Assembly: GCA_001599715.1 (NCBI GenBank)
Contig: BCHU01000005.1
Span: 62,001 to 126,000, forward strand
DNA from: Phaeotremella fagi
Lineage: Eukaryota; Basidiomycota; Tremellomycetes; Tremellales; Phaeotremellaceae
Direction: 5' to 3'
Length of the DNA stretch: 64,000 nt
Program-made: the position numbers and the translations under genes
The notes under the pieces: model-generated
Database searches by the model: none
Seen by the model: the letters and a program-made list of their open reading frames with translations, nothing else
What the model was told of the DNA's origin: nothing
In this document: piece by piece, positions 31,668-44,096 of the stretch
Numbering within the stretch: position 1 is the stretch's first letter
How the letters are laid out: each line of letters starts with the position of its first letter

Positions 31668-34056
31668 ATGGAATCAAGAAATCTAGAACACAGAAGAGCC
31701 AACTTCAAAGGGAAAACCCAGTTCTCAGCTCAAGAGGTGAGTACTAAATTCAATCCAAAAGACCATCAAACAAGAGCTACGTCCCTCTTACCTCACAACC
31801 AATCTTTCTCACATTGGCCACCTTGTTTATCTCTTCCATGCATTCATTTTTCGCCGTTCTATTATATCATATATTCATGACATGTACTGATGATTTATTT
31901 TACAAGCTTCGAAGACGTAGAGAAGAAGCTCAAGTCGAAATTAGAAAGCAGAAGGTAGGTTTGATTTCATGTTTTTTTGCCTTCCGAGGGTAGAGTGTTG
32001 TAATGGGTCTTTGCGTTTCGTTCTTCCAGCTTAGTTGAGAGTTGGACTGGACACGATCATCTGTTTACTCGGAAGTTGTTGATGAACTCGACAGTCGATT
32101 CTTGACTACGTGTGAATCCAGAACTGACGCTAGAATCTTTTATCACTCCCATCATCAATCCCGTTTGACACCTGAAATCTTGCAACTCATCCACTATCAA
32201 CCCTCCTTAGCGTGAAGAATCTATCGCCAAAAGAAGAAATTTCCAACCTACCGCCGGTGATGATTCTCTCGACTCTGATGATGACGAAACAGACATCGGA
32301 ACAGAAGCTTTGGGCAGTACTTTGACATCTATGTTACAAGCTCTTTACAGCACCGATCAAGAAGTTCAATTAGACGCTACGATGAAATTCAGAAAGTTAG
32401 TGTTTCATCTTTACAGCGGAGCTACTACTGACTTTTTTATAGACTCTTGTCAAAGGAAAAGAATCCTCCTATTGATCGTGTGATCGAATGCGGTGTCGTT
32501 CCTCGTTTCGTAGAGTTCTTGTCAAGTAACAATACGATGATCCAGGTGGGTTCTTTGCATAAATATGTCGTTTATAGCTAACCATCGTGTCAGTTCGAGG
32601 CAGCATGGGCGCTAACCAGTACGTCACGACTTTATATCCCTCACTGACATCTCTCAGACATCGCATCTGGTACATCCGATCATACCCAAGTTGTTATCGG
32701 TGCCGGAGCTATCCCTCTCTTCATCAACTTGCTATCTTCCAACGTCCTCGATGTTCGTGAACAAGCGTAAGTTGTTTTTAATCTTAGAAACATGTTCTAA
32801 CCTTGACCAGTGTTTGGGCTCTTGGAAACATCGCCGGTGATTCACCTAAATGTCGTGATTTTGTTCTCAACCAAGGTGCTCTTCAACCATTACTCATGTT
32901 GCTCAACGAGAACCACAAACTTTCAATGCTCAGAAACGCTACTTGGACACTCAGTAATTTCTGTCGTGGAAAATCACCTCAGCCAAACTGGGAATTAGTA
33001 GGTAATTGTTGAAACATCGCTGACTTCCAGATCTCACCCGCACTCACTGTCCTCACCAAACTTATCTACTCTCTCGATGACGAAGTTTTGATTGACGCTT
33101 GTTGGGCTATCTCTTACCTTTCCGATGGAACCAACGACAAGATTCAAGCTGTTATCGAGTCAGGTGTTTGCAGAAGATTGGTCGATCTTTTAATGTATGT
33201 GTACCTCCATACAATTACTGACTCTTAGGCACCCATCCACTGCTGTTCAAACACCTGCTCTCAGATCGGTTGGAAACATTGTCACCGGTGACGATCTCCA
33301 AACCCAAGTCGTCATCTCCTCCGGTGCCCTCCCAGCACTTCTCAGTTTACTCTCTTCACCAAAAGACGGTATCCGAAAAGAAGCCTGTTGGACAATTTCC
33401 AACATTACCGCTGGATCTCCCCACCAAATCCAATCAATCATCGACGCCAACATCATCCCACCATTAATCAACATCCTCTCTCATGCCGATTTCAAAACTA
33501 AAAAAGAAGCATGTTGGGCGATCTCCAACGCAACTTCAGGTGGATTACAAGAACCTGCACAAATCAGATATCTCGTTTCTCAAGGATGTCTGAAACCATT
33601 GTGTGATCTGCTTTCGTCGATGGATAACAAAATTATCCAAGTCGCTTTGGATGGATTAGAGAACATTCTTAAAGTCGGTGAAATTGATAAAGAAGCTGCT
33701 GGACCTGGTGCCACCAACAAGTACGCTCAATATATCGAAGAAGCTGGTGGCATGGTTTCCATCCATAATCTGCAACATCACGAGAATTTGGAGATTTACA
33801 AGAAATGTTTCTACATCATGGATAGTGAGTTTTTCTCCGGGTGAATGGTGTTTTATGGAGACTGACATTTGATTCTAGAATTCTTCCCTGATGACGAAGA
33901 AGAAGAAGCGGAAGGTGCAGCACCTGCAGTTGACGCCTCTGGTCAATACGCATTCCAATCTGATGGTACGTGAAGTCTTTTGGAGAGAGGAGGATGATGA
34001 TGACTAACGCGCTTTTAGTCGCCGCTCCACAAGGTGGATTCAACTTTGGCAGTTAG
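31668..34056 (+). CDS. SRP1: importin alpha (karyopherin alpha)
   Basis: Importin alpha carries classical NLS cargo into the nucleus with importin beta. The N-terminus is the importin-beta-binding domain ([15 protein letters not shown], then [19 protein letters not shown]). Ten or so ARM repeats follow, with the NLS-binding W-x-x-x-N signature seen repeatedly: [61 protein letters not shown]. The tail is acidic ([12 protein letters not shown]) and ends GGFNFGS. At least ten exons; total length fits the usual ~530 aa. The first two introns are about 170 and 255 nt, much longer than those elsewhere in the window. ELP6 converges from downstream. Confidence 0.97.
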
Positions 34057-34692
34057 ATCTGCCGACTCGACTACTAATATACCCGTTCGATATTCTTATC
34101 AAATCCTCTTAATCCAATTCCAATAGACGCTTACGCCTTTCATTCAATTTCAATTACATCTGCATCAAGGGGGAATCTGATGATCCAAAATTCCAGTTTA
34201 TCCCCCATCAACCACACCACACGCAATACGGGTTCTGTTTCTTCTACCCGTCAAAATCAATTTGTTTTTTGTTCATCTATCGCATCTCAACTTACATTCG
34301 GATGACTCTTTTTTATGATCAAATCGGTCAACTATTCTTCGGTTTCATTCTTATCCATCTAACGTGCATTCCAATCCCAACCATTTTTCTCATCCCGCTT
34401 TCCACTGTTCATGTGGATTTCATTTCGTAACCTTCATAGTTCAATCATTTTGTTTTTGAACGTGTGTTCAATACACTTCATACTTGCTACGTACAGACTA
34501 TTCGTCGTACATTCAAGGTATTCAGGATATCTCACTATTTTCGTTAACCTTTCAGTCAGTATATATATAGTTAGTTATATATTATCAATGTGAATTTTCG
34601 TTTATCCCCTGGTAAATCTCTCAGCTTGATGAAATATGTTAAAAGTCGCAATCTTGATTAGACATAATATTTCATACAAGTTACATTTTCTG
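34057..34692. other. convergent 3' intergenic region
   Basis: About 640 bp between the importin alpha and ELP6 stops. It is pyrimidine- and T-rich, consistent with long 3' untranslated regions. A 60-codon frame at 34411 has no support. Confidence 0.4.
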
Positions 34693-35670
34693 CTACAAAA
34701 ATCCACGTCCGGTACCCTTATGAAACAGCTTGACCGTATTACTCTCTAATCGATATTGTAATGGATTAGAATGGGGTACACAAGGGAAAGAATCAGAAAG
34801 TGACACAGGGAAATTAGGGAACGAAGAGATCTGGAACGAGCGAATTAGCATTTAAAACCGACGACAATAGAAGAAAGAACCCACTTCACCCATCACATCC
34901 CCACTCCGTCCACTTGAAAGATTATCTATCCTCCACCATCCACCTCCACCTATCCTGAGCATCCGTTTCAGTAGTTCATGCTCTTCAGAATCGATGGTTT
35001 GGGATAAGGAAGATAAATGATCCGAATGGATTGTTGAGATCAGTATTGATGTTTTCTATGAGGATTTGCATCAGTTTTACCTTTATTTGAGTGGGTTGAC
35101 TTACACGAGTAAGAGTGTAGATTGCCCGAACGAATTGTTGAATTTGGAGAGGAGTGAAACCTAGCCATAGGAGTTGGGTTAATCCGTCCAATAGAACTAG
35201 ACTCGGTGACTCGTCATTGAGTTTGGAGGAGATGGTGTCATAAGTGGATATCAAATTTGGTTCGTCGTTCTTGAATAATGATGGCGAGGTCGGTAGAGAA
35301 CTTGGAGAGATGGCAGTAAACAAATTCGAGGTCGATGGTGGTAAAGGTGTACCCTATATCCTTCAGTTCTGAACAAAAAGCAGACATACAAGTTTCTTCA
35401 TGACCGTTTCCAAACTATTCCTTCCCTCACCTCTAAAATCTACCCATAAAATCTATTCCCTATCAGCATAAAAACTTTGTCGATAAGTCCCGTACTCACC
35501 CTCGTTTTACTGCTGATCGCAGCTGACACGAAATGATAAATCGTGAAATCACTCGGTGAAGCTAAAGTATCAGATACGACTAGATGGGATCCGGGGGGTG
35601 GTAAACCCCTTGAAGACGATGCAGTGTCATCATCGGAATTGAAAGATAAATGTGTATTTAGATAGGTCAT
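34693..35670 (-). CDS. ELP6: Elongator complex subunit Elp6-like
   Basis: Elp6 is a RecA-like subunit of the Elp4-6 ring in Elongator, needed for wobble-uridine tRNA modification. Five exons (35670-35500, 35452-35390, 35353-35105, 35055-34885, 34830-34693) give 263 aa. Recognisable parts are the strand SHLVVSDTLASPSDFTIYHFV, the ILWVDFRGEG strand, SLVLLDGLTQLLWLG, the SILISTIHSD strand, SSGRSGDVMGE, and the C-terminal LQYRLESNTVKLFHKGTGRG typical of the Elp5/Elp6 group. Retaining the last intron would end the protein early at ...YCRRF; splicing restores the conserved end, which decides the model. It diverges from the peroxiredoxin gene at 35955. Elp6 rather than Elp5 is by overall layout. Confidence 0.75.
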
Positions 35671-35954
35671 TGTCGTCGTCGTGACTATCGTTGTCGTTAC
35701 CAAAACCTCTTTCTTTGCTATCAGAATTGAAATTCTCATATTGACACGGACTTTGTTTGATCTCCATTTATCCACCGTAAAATTAAATGTGGCAACCGGT
35801 TACGCACAGACCACCCCACCGGCTTTTGGTCGAGAACGTAATATTGGGAAAACAAGGGTAAGAGGCTGAGAGAGAGAGGGAGTTACCGTAGCACACCTTA
35901 CTTGAACCAACTACTCACTCCACACCCACCTGCTTCGATTTTTAACTCTATCAA

Positions 35955-37129
35955 ATGAGAACTACTTTAATCCATTCTTTGAAAAGACTTCCAACTAAAT
36001 CTGTAGTTAGATCTGTAGCTTTTACCAGGTGAGTGATTTACGATTAAGTCAGAGTCAAAGAGGGTTTCATCTCCTTTGACATGACATCGTGAAAATGACG
36101 TAGCTAACTTCCAAATCATAGACCAATAACATCGATCTCAATTCAACCATCTACATTCACAACCACAACAACAAAACAACTAAGAATGGGTAAGTATCTC
36201 CTCTCACCCAATCGAGTTTAACGCCGCTAACCAGAGCCCTACTGTAACAGCCTCAATCCTCCAAGCAACAGCTCAAGCAGCTCACTCAACATTCGCTTCA
36301 TTAGCTTCAGCAGCTCCTATCAAGGCTGGATCTAAAGTCCCTGATGTCGATATCAAGATTAACGATATGGAGGATAAAATCAATTTCTCGAAATTGGACG
36401 GAAAGAATGTTTTGGTTCTAGTTCCTGGAGCGTGAGTTTTTTTTCATTTGTGCTTTTGGAAACGTTGCTTGTATGGGAGGTGGATACTTTTGGTGCGGGT
36501 TGGTTATCAGTTCAAAAGATGATCTTTCCTGCTTCGTATTCAGTTTATGCGTATAAAGTATTATTCGAGTAGATACTGTAGTACCCTTCCGACGTCAAGG
36601 AACCATCATCATTGCCTATACAAAGACTAAACATACAGAACTAACCCCCACTCCAGATTCACTCCAACCTGTTCATCCCAAGTCCCATCATACATCGAAC
36701 AATACTCAACCTTCAAATCAAAAGGTATCAAAGACGTCTACGTCGTCTCAGTCAACGACATCTGCGTCGTTAACGCCTGGAAAGACAAGTTGTTGGGTGA
36801 GAACAAAGGTGACAACGTCAAGTTTGGTATGTTCCCTTTTCATGTTATAGGTAATGATAGCCAAAAACTGACATGGATATTCAGCCGCCGATGACGCTGG
36901 TACACTCGCCTCTTCGCTTGGTCTCGTCCTCGATGCCCAAGCTATCCTCGGTGGTCCAAGATTGAAACGTGGTGCCATTGTTATCGAAAATGGAACCGTC
37001 GTTTCTGTAGTCATTGAACCTTCTCCAGGAGAAAGTGAGTCGTGTACTAACTACAATACGGGTGGATGTGAACTAATATAAAATTTAGTTACCACTTCTC
37101 ACGCTGATGAAGTTCTCAAAAATCTTTAA
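35955..37129 (+). CDS. Prx5/Ahp1-type peroxiredoxin, mitochondrial form
   Basis: This thiol peroxidase reduces hydroperoxides. Exon 1 encodes a basic, hydroxylated leader (MRTTLIHSLKRLPTKSVV) typical of mitochondrial import. The catalytic part has GSKVPDVDI, NVLVLVPGAFTPTCSSQVPSY with the peroxidatic Cys in TPTCS, KGIKDVYVVSVND, NAWKDKLLG, a LASSLGLVLDAQ stretch and GPRLKRGAIVIENG. It ends SHADEVLKNL. Six to seven exons; a 225-nt intron splits PGA from FTPTC, directly beside the active site. An internal in-frame ATG at 36186, at the end of exon 2, would give a leaderless protein (MASILQAT...). Confidence 0.9.
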
Positions 37130-38045
37130 ACTTGTTTGTGAAGGACGTTGATCTCGGAATGAAGTACAAAGTAAAATGAAGTTACAATATTTCAGTGGAT
37201 GGAGGAAAGGTTTAGGCAGATGAAAATGGAATGCAGTAGTTGATTTGCGGACTCGACGATGGTTCTCTGCTAGAATAGCGTTATCCATCGCACAGACATA
37301 ACAACAAGACTACCCTTCAGCTAACCCATTCCAAATCTGAACCGACGCATACCTACGAATGCTTATCTCTGAACTTCAAACCATGCTCAATCTGCATATC
37401 ACGACGATGTCGCTGGTATCACTATACTACATTTAGTAGCAGACTTCCCTCTCTGCGCTGTAGTCCTATTTTAGGAACGTTACCTTAGCCAAGCTTCCGG
37501 TCCTGCACAGCGAATCGTAAGCGGCAAATTCAGCTTTATCTATCGTGAGAAATCATAACAGCTCAGCAGCCATGCTAACTACACTTTCAACATCCTCTAG
37601 TCAACAAAAAAATTCAATCATAGTATCCATGCCTGCATCGGAAGATTCCAAACTTTCGAAAATGCTTAGATTCTGTCAAGTGAATTACCAAAAAGAAGCA
37701 CCACCTCGACGGCCTGTTGACGCAACTTGACTTCAAAGAGAAAAAAGCAGATCTTTTAGCTCATGACTGTACGAATCCAGTCTACCGAAACCACAGATAC
37801 TTCCGAGTAATGCAGTGTTGAGTTGTTGTACTCTTATCACACTGTAGTTACGAAATGAAGACAATCAAAGGACCCGAATAGATGTCATTACATGACATGT
37901 ATGTCACTTGCCGCCAACTATGGCCGTCACACGGAGAATTGCGGCAATAGACTTTCTCAATCAACACTACATTGATAGATTTGCATACAGTATATTTACA
38001 GTATCAACGATCGATAACAACTCACAACACACTCGAAACCCCAAC
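37130..38045. other. convergent 3' intergenic region
   Basis: About 0.9 kb between two converging genes. A 61-codon frame at 37545 has normal-looking residues but no gene context; I see no supported gene. Confidence 0.4.
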
Positions 38046-39883
38046 TCAGATAGTTTTACGACCTTTCTTGATCCTCTTAGCATTCTTTCTCGAAGCGATT
38101 TCGATCCATTTATCAAGTTTCTCAGCTGATAAACCGTGATTAAGAAGTGTTTCACTGGAGAGCGACAAATTTTATCAGCCAAGAAAGAAAGGGGGTAAAG
38201 GAGGGACCCACCTGTCGAAATCAATCAAAAGTCTTAATCCCAATTCATCCCATTCCTTGCCTACTCTCCCTTCTGAACCTCTCATGAAAATCGTCATCTT
38301 CTCTCTAAGAGTACTGGGGAGTGATAACCAAATTGCCAATCTCTGTTCTTCGTATCTATCATGTAAACTAAACAGCTTGCATAAACCTGATTCGATTTTT
38401 TTCTTATCTGATGAAGAGTCGGTGGATGATTCTTCGGATGACGAATCGAATTCTGATTCGGATTCTGATTCTTCAACTACGACGTTGCTGTCGTCGTCTT
38501 GATCCTCTCGCTTTTCTACCTCGGATTCAGGTTTAATTGGTAACCAATCTTCCTTCTTTAACTGATGGACCAGAATTCCAGTTTGACCCTCTTCGAGTAA
38601 AGATTTGGTGTATTCGAGTAGATTGATTAAATCATTTTCAGCCTCTTCTTCCCAACGATGTTCGTTCACCTCCTCTTCTTCCATCCCCTTATCATCCGAA
38701 TCAACCTCCTTCTTAACCTCTACCTCAATACCACCACCAGTAAAAGGGGTAGCACCACTCCTATTCGAAACAGTCGGTGATCTACTACTACTCCCTCTTT
38801 TCCTCTTCCCCTCTCCTTCCTCCATAGACTTTCTCTCCACATGACCTAACCCCTTGACCGCCCTCTTCTTAACAGAATCAATGGACACCGTAGCCATACT
38901 CAAACAAATATCCATTCTCAACAAACGCGCCTCAAATCCAATCCTACAAGGTCGACCTCTACCTTCTATCTCAACCTCTTTTACAACCTCCAACCGTGAA
39001 TTCTCCGCACGACGGAATTTCAGCCAGGCGCCTTTCGTCGAACTCTCCCGATCAATCTTAGGTATTTCATCAGGGATTCTATTGGTATCTTGAGATAATT
39101 TGATTGAGTTTATGGAGGAGATGGAGCAAATTAGGATATCGAGGAGGGAAAGGCATTCTTTCGATTGGTGGGTGTAGTCATCGGATTGGAGAATTGATTT
39201 GGTGCTTTTGGAAACTCGGGATTTTTGATGAAGGGTTTGGAGATTTTCGATTAGATCTTTTGGTTGGTTGATTATTGGTGATAAGAGATGGTACTTTATT
39301 TCACTTGACGTTTCTGGTCGAAATAGAATACCTAGGATATTGATTTTGATCGATTGATCGCCTTCGTCGTCTGAACCAGTACAAAACGAATACATTTCGA
39401 AAATTGAATTCAGGATCTCCAGTCTGGCTTTGTGTATTTCTTTATCTGATGTGTTGAGAATGGAGAAGGCATAGAACGAGGATAACAACGCGTTCATGAA
39501 TTTGTGGTATAATTCGTTAGGTGTCGAATCATTATTCGATGCTGTGAAGTTGTTTAGTTGGGTGGCGAATAGCTGAACATTATTGAAAGCTTTGATAACC
39601 TCTTCTTTTGAAAGTGTAGTCTCATTTATGGAGATCGGTAGGTTGAGTTGAGAAATTTGATCGAGCAAGTGAAATGATGGAAGTGCTGGTTTAGGGGTTC
39701 TGAAGATGTTGAATAACGAGAAGGACTGGAGTAAGGATGTTGGTGTTTTTTCTGTTTCCGTTAGCGTTATGGTATTGGGGTGAAGTGGGGTAGGGGTTAT
39801 GAATATATTCCAAAGCCACTCTACTTACGATACTCTGTGAATAAATTTTGAAAGGTTGGGATGTTGGCGTTACCAAGGGACAT
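38046..39883 (-). CDS. unrecognised acidic helical protein
   Basis: About 565 aa in three exons (39883 to about 39826; about 39748-38220; 38161-38046). I do not recognise the family. The N-terminal half is helical with regular Leu spacing (ISQLNLPISINETTL, NALLSSFYAFSILNTSDKE, ARLEILNSIFEMYSF), perhaps an alpha-solenoid. The middle has basic and Ser-rich linkers and a strongly acidic run (EESESESEFDSSSEESS). A conserved-looking block follows: CKLFSLHDRYEEQRLAIWL, then EWDELGLRLLIDFD. The last exon ends in a basic tail (ASRKNAKRIKKGRKTI), possibly a nuclear signal. It converges on the peroxiredoxin gene. A PCI-type or nucleolar protein was considered but nothing decides it. Confidence 0.6.
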
Positions 39884-41091
39884 GGTCGTGGGAATGTGAG
39901 ATAAGAGGGGAGATGAAGATGTCGTGCTCTATTTGTAACTAAGTATGTTAGACTAGGAAATACTGTCTGTCTGCACAGTCAGCCTTGGATATAGGTAAGA
40001 TATGCTCTAATGTTGAGAATGATAAATACTTTGATGAATCGAAAAAGATGAAATGTAGATAAAAAGGAAGTGTAACTGTAACGTGTAGTTATTGACAGTG
40101 CGCCCAGGTGCAACTTAGCTTCCCCAAATGTTTCAAGTCACCTTCATTCATATTGTCGTATAAGAGATTGAATGATACATAAAGTAATGCTAAAAATAAA
40201 GAATTAAAATGTTTGTCTAGATATGTTATGATGAATGGATGACATTGGCTACACCATATAAAGTAAATACCAGTACTGGTCCAGTACACTATATCACAGC
40301 ACTCTCGCTTCCTCAATAAAGTTTATTACCGCTCAAACGTATGTAACCCCGCCAAGAGAAGACAAGACGAAGCAATGAAGCCACAAATTAAATTCAATCA
40401 CGGTAAAAGGTAAATGTAGAGGTATCCAATAAGGAATGTGTAGAATAAGTGCATAGCATATGACCAAAAGGCTTGTAACGGAAGACTTATGTACTTACTG
40501 TATGGGGGTAATTGCATCAGATGCGCACCGCACAAAGGCTGTATGTCTACCGTAGTCGTCCGCCAAAAAATACCGACAGTTGATCCGTCAAGGAGGCATC
40601 AATCTGATGGGCTGAATAAAATTGATGATCATAACACCAACCCGTGCTGTATCCAAGCTCTAGAAACGCCCTAGATCCACCATCCAAAGCTCATCAACAA
40701 CACACAACGACGACGCTAACAAAGTGTTCCGTGACTGCGAAAGGGGGTGAAAAGGCCTTTAAGACAATCTATCTGCAATCTGCAATCTATCTATCTATAT
40801 TTCCATTCCAGATCTAGACCCACAGGACACAGGATTCATAATCATTCGCACACTGCTTACACCGAAAGCTCTCCATTTATCAATCTAAACGAGCCTTTAC
40901 CTCGTTTCAAGGATACGTGCAAGGGGTGGATACGGTAATTACATTATATTTCAAGATCTGGAATACACAAGTTGATCCTAAGGGTACAATACGAATTTAT
41001 CTATAAGAAGACTTCGTAAAGATTTTCAACTCTCCAACATTTTTCGGAATTCCACTTCATTCTTTATATTTTATTACAAAATAGAACAACA
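39884..41091. other. 1.2-kb divergent intergenic region
   Basis: No gene is supported. It contains a short tandem-repeat patch at 40767-40800. TATA-like TTTATCTATAAG occurs near 40997, about 95 bp before the ATG at 41092. Confidence 0.4.
40767..40800. repeat. short tandem repeats (ATCTGCA and TATC units)
   Basis: Two tandem ATCTGCA-type units are followed by about four TATC units (CTATCTATCTATAT). This is ordinary microsatellite sequence in an intergenic region. Confidence 0.7.
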
Positions 41092-42942
41092 ATGTCTTCA
41101 AAGATTGATCTAAACAACGAACCATCATTTGAATCACTCAAAAAAATCTTCAAAGGTGATTTGATTCTACCTACCGATCCGACCTATCAAGAAAGCCTTA
41201 AACGATGGTCAGCGTCTGCGGAGCGACCAGCTGGTTTAGTCGCTTTTGTCAAGGACGAAAATGATGTATCTGAAATCATCAAATTCGCCGTTGGATGCGG
41301 CATGGAAATTGCTATTAGAGGTGGGTTAACTGATTACATGTGCTGTGTATCATTTCACTGAATCGGCTACCAATTACAGGTGGCGGTCATAATCCCTCTG
41401 GCGCTAGTTCTACTACTGGAGGTGTCGTGATTGATCTATCGAGATACATCAATAAAGTCACTGTTGATCCCCAAACTAGAGTCGCTAGTGTTGGAGGTGG
41501 TGCCCTACTGGGTGATGTCGATAGTGAAACCATTAAACATGGTTTAGCTTCTGTTTGCGGAACAGTTAATCATGTAAGCGGTTTTTCGACTATGCACCAG
41601 ATTGTTGTTGTTCAGCTGACACGTCACTGCAGACCGGTATTGGAGGGTAAGTCCAGATGATTGTTATAGCTGATGGCCCCCAGTCTCACCCTCGGTGGTG
41701 GATACGGTTGGCTGACTGGTGAACATGGTCTAGTCATTGATAACATGCTAGGAGCGACCGTAGTAACCGCCGACGGCTCGATCTTAAACTCCTCCAAAGA
41801 AGAGAATCAAGATGTAAGCATTGTTGACTATAAAGCAAATACTCGACTAACAATCTCAAAAATAGTTGTTCTGGGCTATCCGAGGTGGAGGATCCAACTT
41901 CGGCGTGGTAACTCTGTTCAAACTCCAGGTTCATCCCCAAAATCCAGAAGTCTTCTCTGCAGATCTGGTGTTCACCGAAGAAAAGCTCGAAGAGGTATTT
42001 GGAGTCTTTGATGAATTTAGAGAAATTGATTTCGGAGCAAAAAATGGGATTCAATTTGTTATTGTGCAAGGACCCCATTGTCCTGTACGTGACTTTCACA
42101 AACTATGACTTCCTCAGATTGTATAATTAATTGAGATTTTGTTTAGATTATCATGGTTATGTTGTATCATAATGGAACGGTTGAAGAGGGCAAGGCGATA
42201 TTCAAAAAGTTTTATGATTTAGGTGAGTCCGAATACCGTAACTCTCCCGGTGATCACTCTGATCTGAATACGGTATAAACCGATAGGTCCTGTCATGGAA
42301 ACCTCCAAGATGATCCCCTTCGTCGACCTAAACGCCAGAATCAACGATCACCAACCGCATGGTCGACAGGTCTATATTTCAGGCCATATAACCCCGTCCT
42401 CACGCGCAACATCCAGTTTCGCCCCAGCTCTCTGGAAAAAATATGTCGAAATGATCAAAACCGTCCCAGAAGTTCAACACACGGCTATAGTTTTCGAAGG
42501 ATATTCAAGTGGTAAATTGATTGCTTTGGGGAGAAAAGGTGAAACTAGTTTCAACTGTAGGGGTGATCATTTGAATAGCGTCATTATTGCTCCGTGGGCC
42601 AATGGGGATGTTGGGGTTACTTGGGAAGGAGTTAGAGATTGGGTTAAGAAGTTGGGTAGAATTATTGATGGTGATGAAGAACAATTGAAAGTTATTGGTG
42701 AAGCTCCAATAGCATCTTATGCTAATACCGGTAAGTTGCGCGAAGTGCTTCTATCTATTCTTGAAAGATATTCTTTATTGATAAGAGATGTAAACGTAGA
42801 ATCCGATACCGTTTCCAACGATAAAGTCAAAAAACTCTTTGGTGGGAATTATCCACGTCTCCAAGTCATCAAAGCTAAATACGACCCTAACTGTATTTTC
42901 AACAAATGGTTCCCTATTCAACCTGACGCTAATGCTAAATAG
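41092..42942 (+). CDS. FAD-linked oxidoreductase (berberine-bridge/PCMH type)
   Basis: A covalent-flavoprotein-type oxidase of about 480 aa in about eight exons. The FAD-binding PCMH domain shows [29 protein letters not shown] with the His that usually carries [17 protein letters not shown], and [20 protein letters not shown] in which the Cys can form the second flavin bond. A 14-nt micro-exon (41633-41646) encodes TGIGG across its borders. [11 protein letters not shown] and [15 protein letters not shown] follow. The C-terminal BBE motif is [15 protein letters not shown]. No signal peptide is seen, so it is probably intracellular, unlike many fungal members. Substrate cannot be told; sugars, alkaloids or polyketides are all known in the family. 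Confidence 0.9.
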
Positions 42943-43432
42943 GTTAGGGTTGTGTTGGGATCGTGAATGTGATCTTATTCTTTTGAACGGTTTTCGTAGT
43001 GTTTGTGTATATTTGGATATGATATACTGTTTCAATTTTTTGCATTGACTTTCTTCTCGGACATATTCCGTCGAATTAGTTCTTCTACTTTCACTCAAAA
43101 AACATTTACCCAAGGCCTATATAAACACCAGCGGAACCTCTTGACGTGCAAGATACAGCTACATTTCTCTTCTAGTACACCGGTATGGGACACTTCTGCT
43201 TAGTGTCACCACACGGTACAACAGTAGTATTTTAACATTTCAGGCTTCCAAGCTTCCTGCATTAACAGGCAACTACAACGGTCTAAATTTAAGTGGCAGC
43301 CTGATTTGTGGCAATTGCTAACAAACGTTGACCATGGTAATAAATGAGTATCGGGCATGACATCCTGATTTGTTTTATTACACATTTAGTACATTAAAAC
43401 GCCTTTGATACGCGTAACAAAGAATTCATGTA

Positions 43433-43453
43433 TCTCCGATTAACAAAGGACAT
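43433..43453 (+). repeat. imperfect direct repeat, copy 1
   Basis: TCTCCGATTAACAAAGGACA(T) matches the copy at 43863-43883 at 19 of 21 positions, 430 bp apart. Confidence 0.55.
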
Positions 43454-43862
43454 TTCTGCAATTGACGAAAACGTCATTGTCTTACAAATGTTTTTCGGGT
43501 AATTTCTGCTAGAAGACGACAACTAGAAGACGGATGATGTCAGCCGCTTGGTAAACGATATTTCGGGGAATCTCAAGAAGACCTCGAAAATAAATGATTC
43601 AGAAGGGATGAAACTAATCTGCTACATGTGTGATTGAAAATAATATCCCGTTCAACAAAGGATTTTCTTGATATCTCACGATAAGGCTGTGTTCTCTCTT
43701 TTATTCTATTGTGATTCAACTCGCATTTTGTATCAGAAGGCATTGACGTCAACGCTTAGCAGCCGATGATAACATTTCGGGAAAATCAAATCAAAAGAAA
43801 TAGATTAAATCTGAATTTTTCGCCCTAGAAGTTTTAAAAAATCTCTTACATGTAAGATATTT

Positions 43863-43883
43863 TCTCCGATTAATAAAGGATAT
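43863..43883 (+). repeat. imperfect direct repeat, copy 2
   Basis: TCTCCGATTAATAAAGGATA(T) is the partner of the copy at 43433-43453; the two differ only by C/T changes. Confidence 0.55.
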
Positions 43884-44096
43884 CTATGACGAGTATGCAG
43901 ATAATCTCTTTTCCTTATCTTATCTTTGGTGATCGAGTCGATTTTACTCCTTTTAGAAGGCTTGGATTGGAGTGCTGGTTTATTGTATAAGTGCTAGTTC
44001 TTTTCCTTGCTTTCTCATCATTCCAATTTATCTCTTTCAACACTTTTTACCAATACAAACCAAACCAGACCAAACCACCAATCAATCCAATCACCA

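Larger units (their letters stand above)
42943..44096. other. 1.15-kb intergenic region with a dispersed direct repeat
   Basis: No gene is supported. AT-rich sequence contains two imperfect copies of a 21-nt direct repeat (43433-43453 and 43863-43883) and loosely similar flanks, suggesting an old local duplication. Confidence 0.4.

Noticed and set aside
37545..37730. 61-codon plus-strand frame
   Set aside because: Plausible residues but isolated, with no introns, neighbours or motif to support it.
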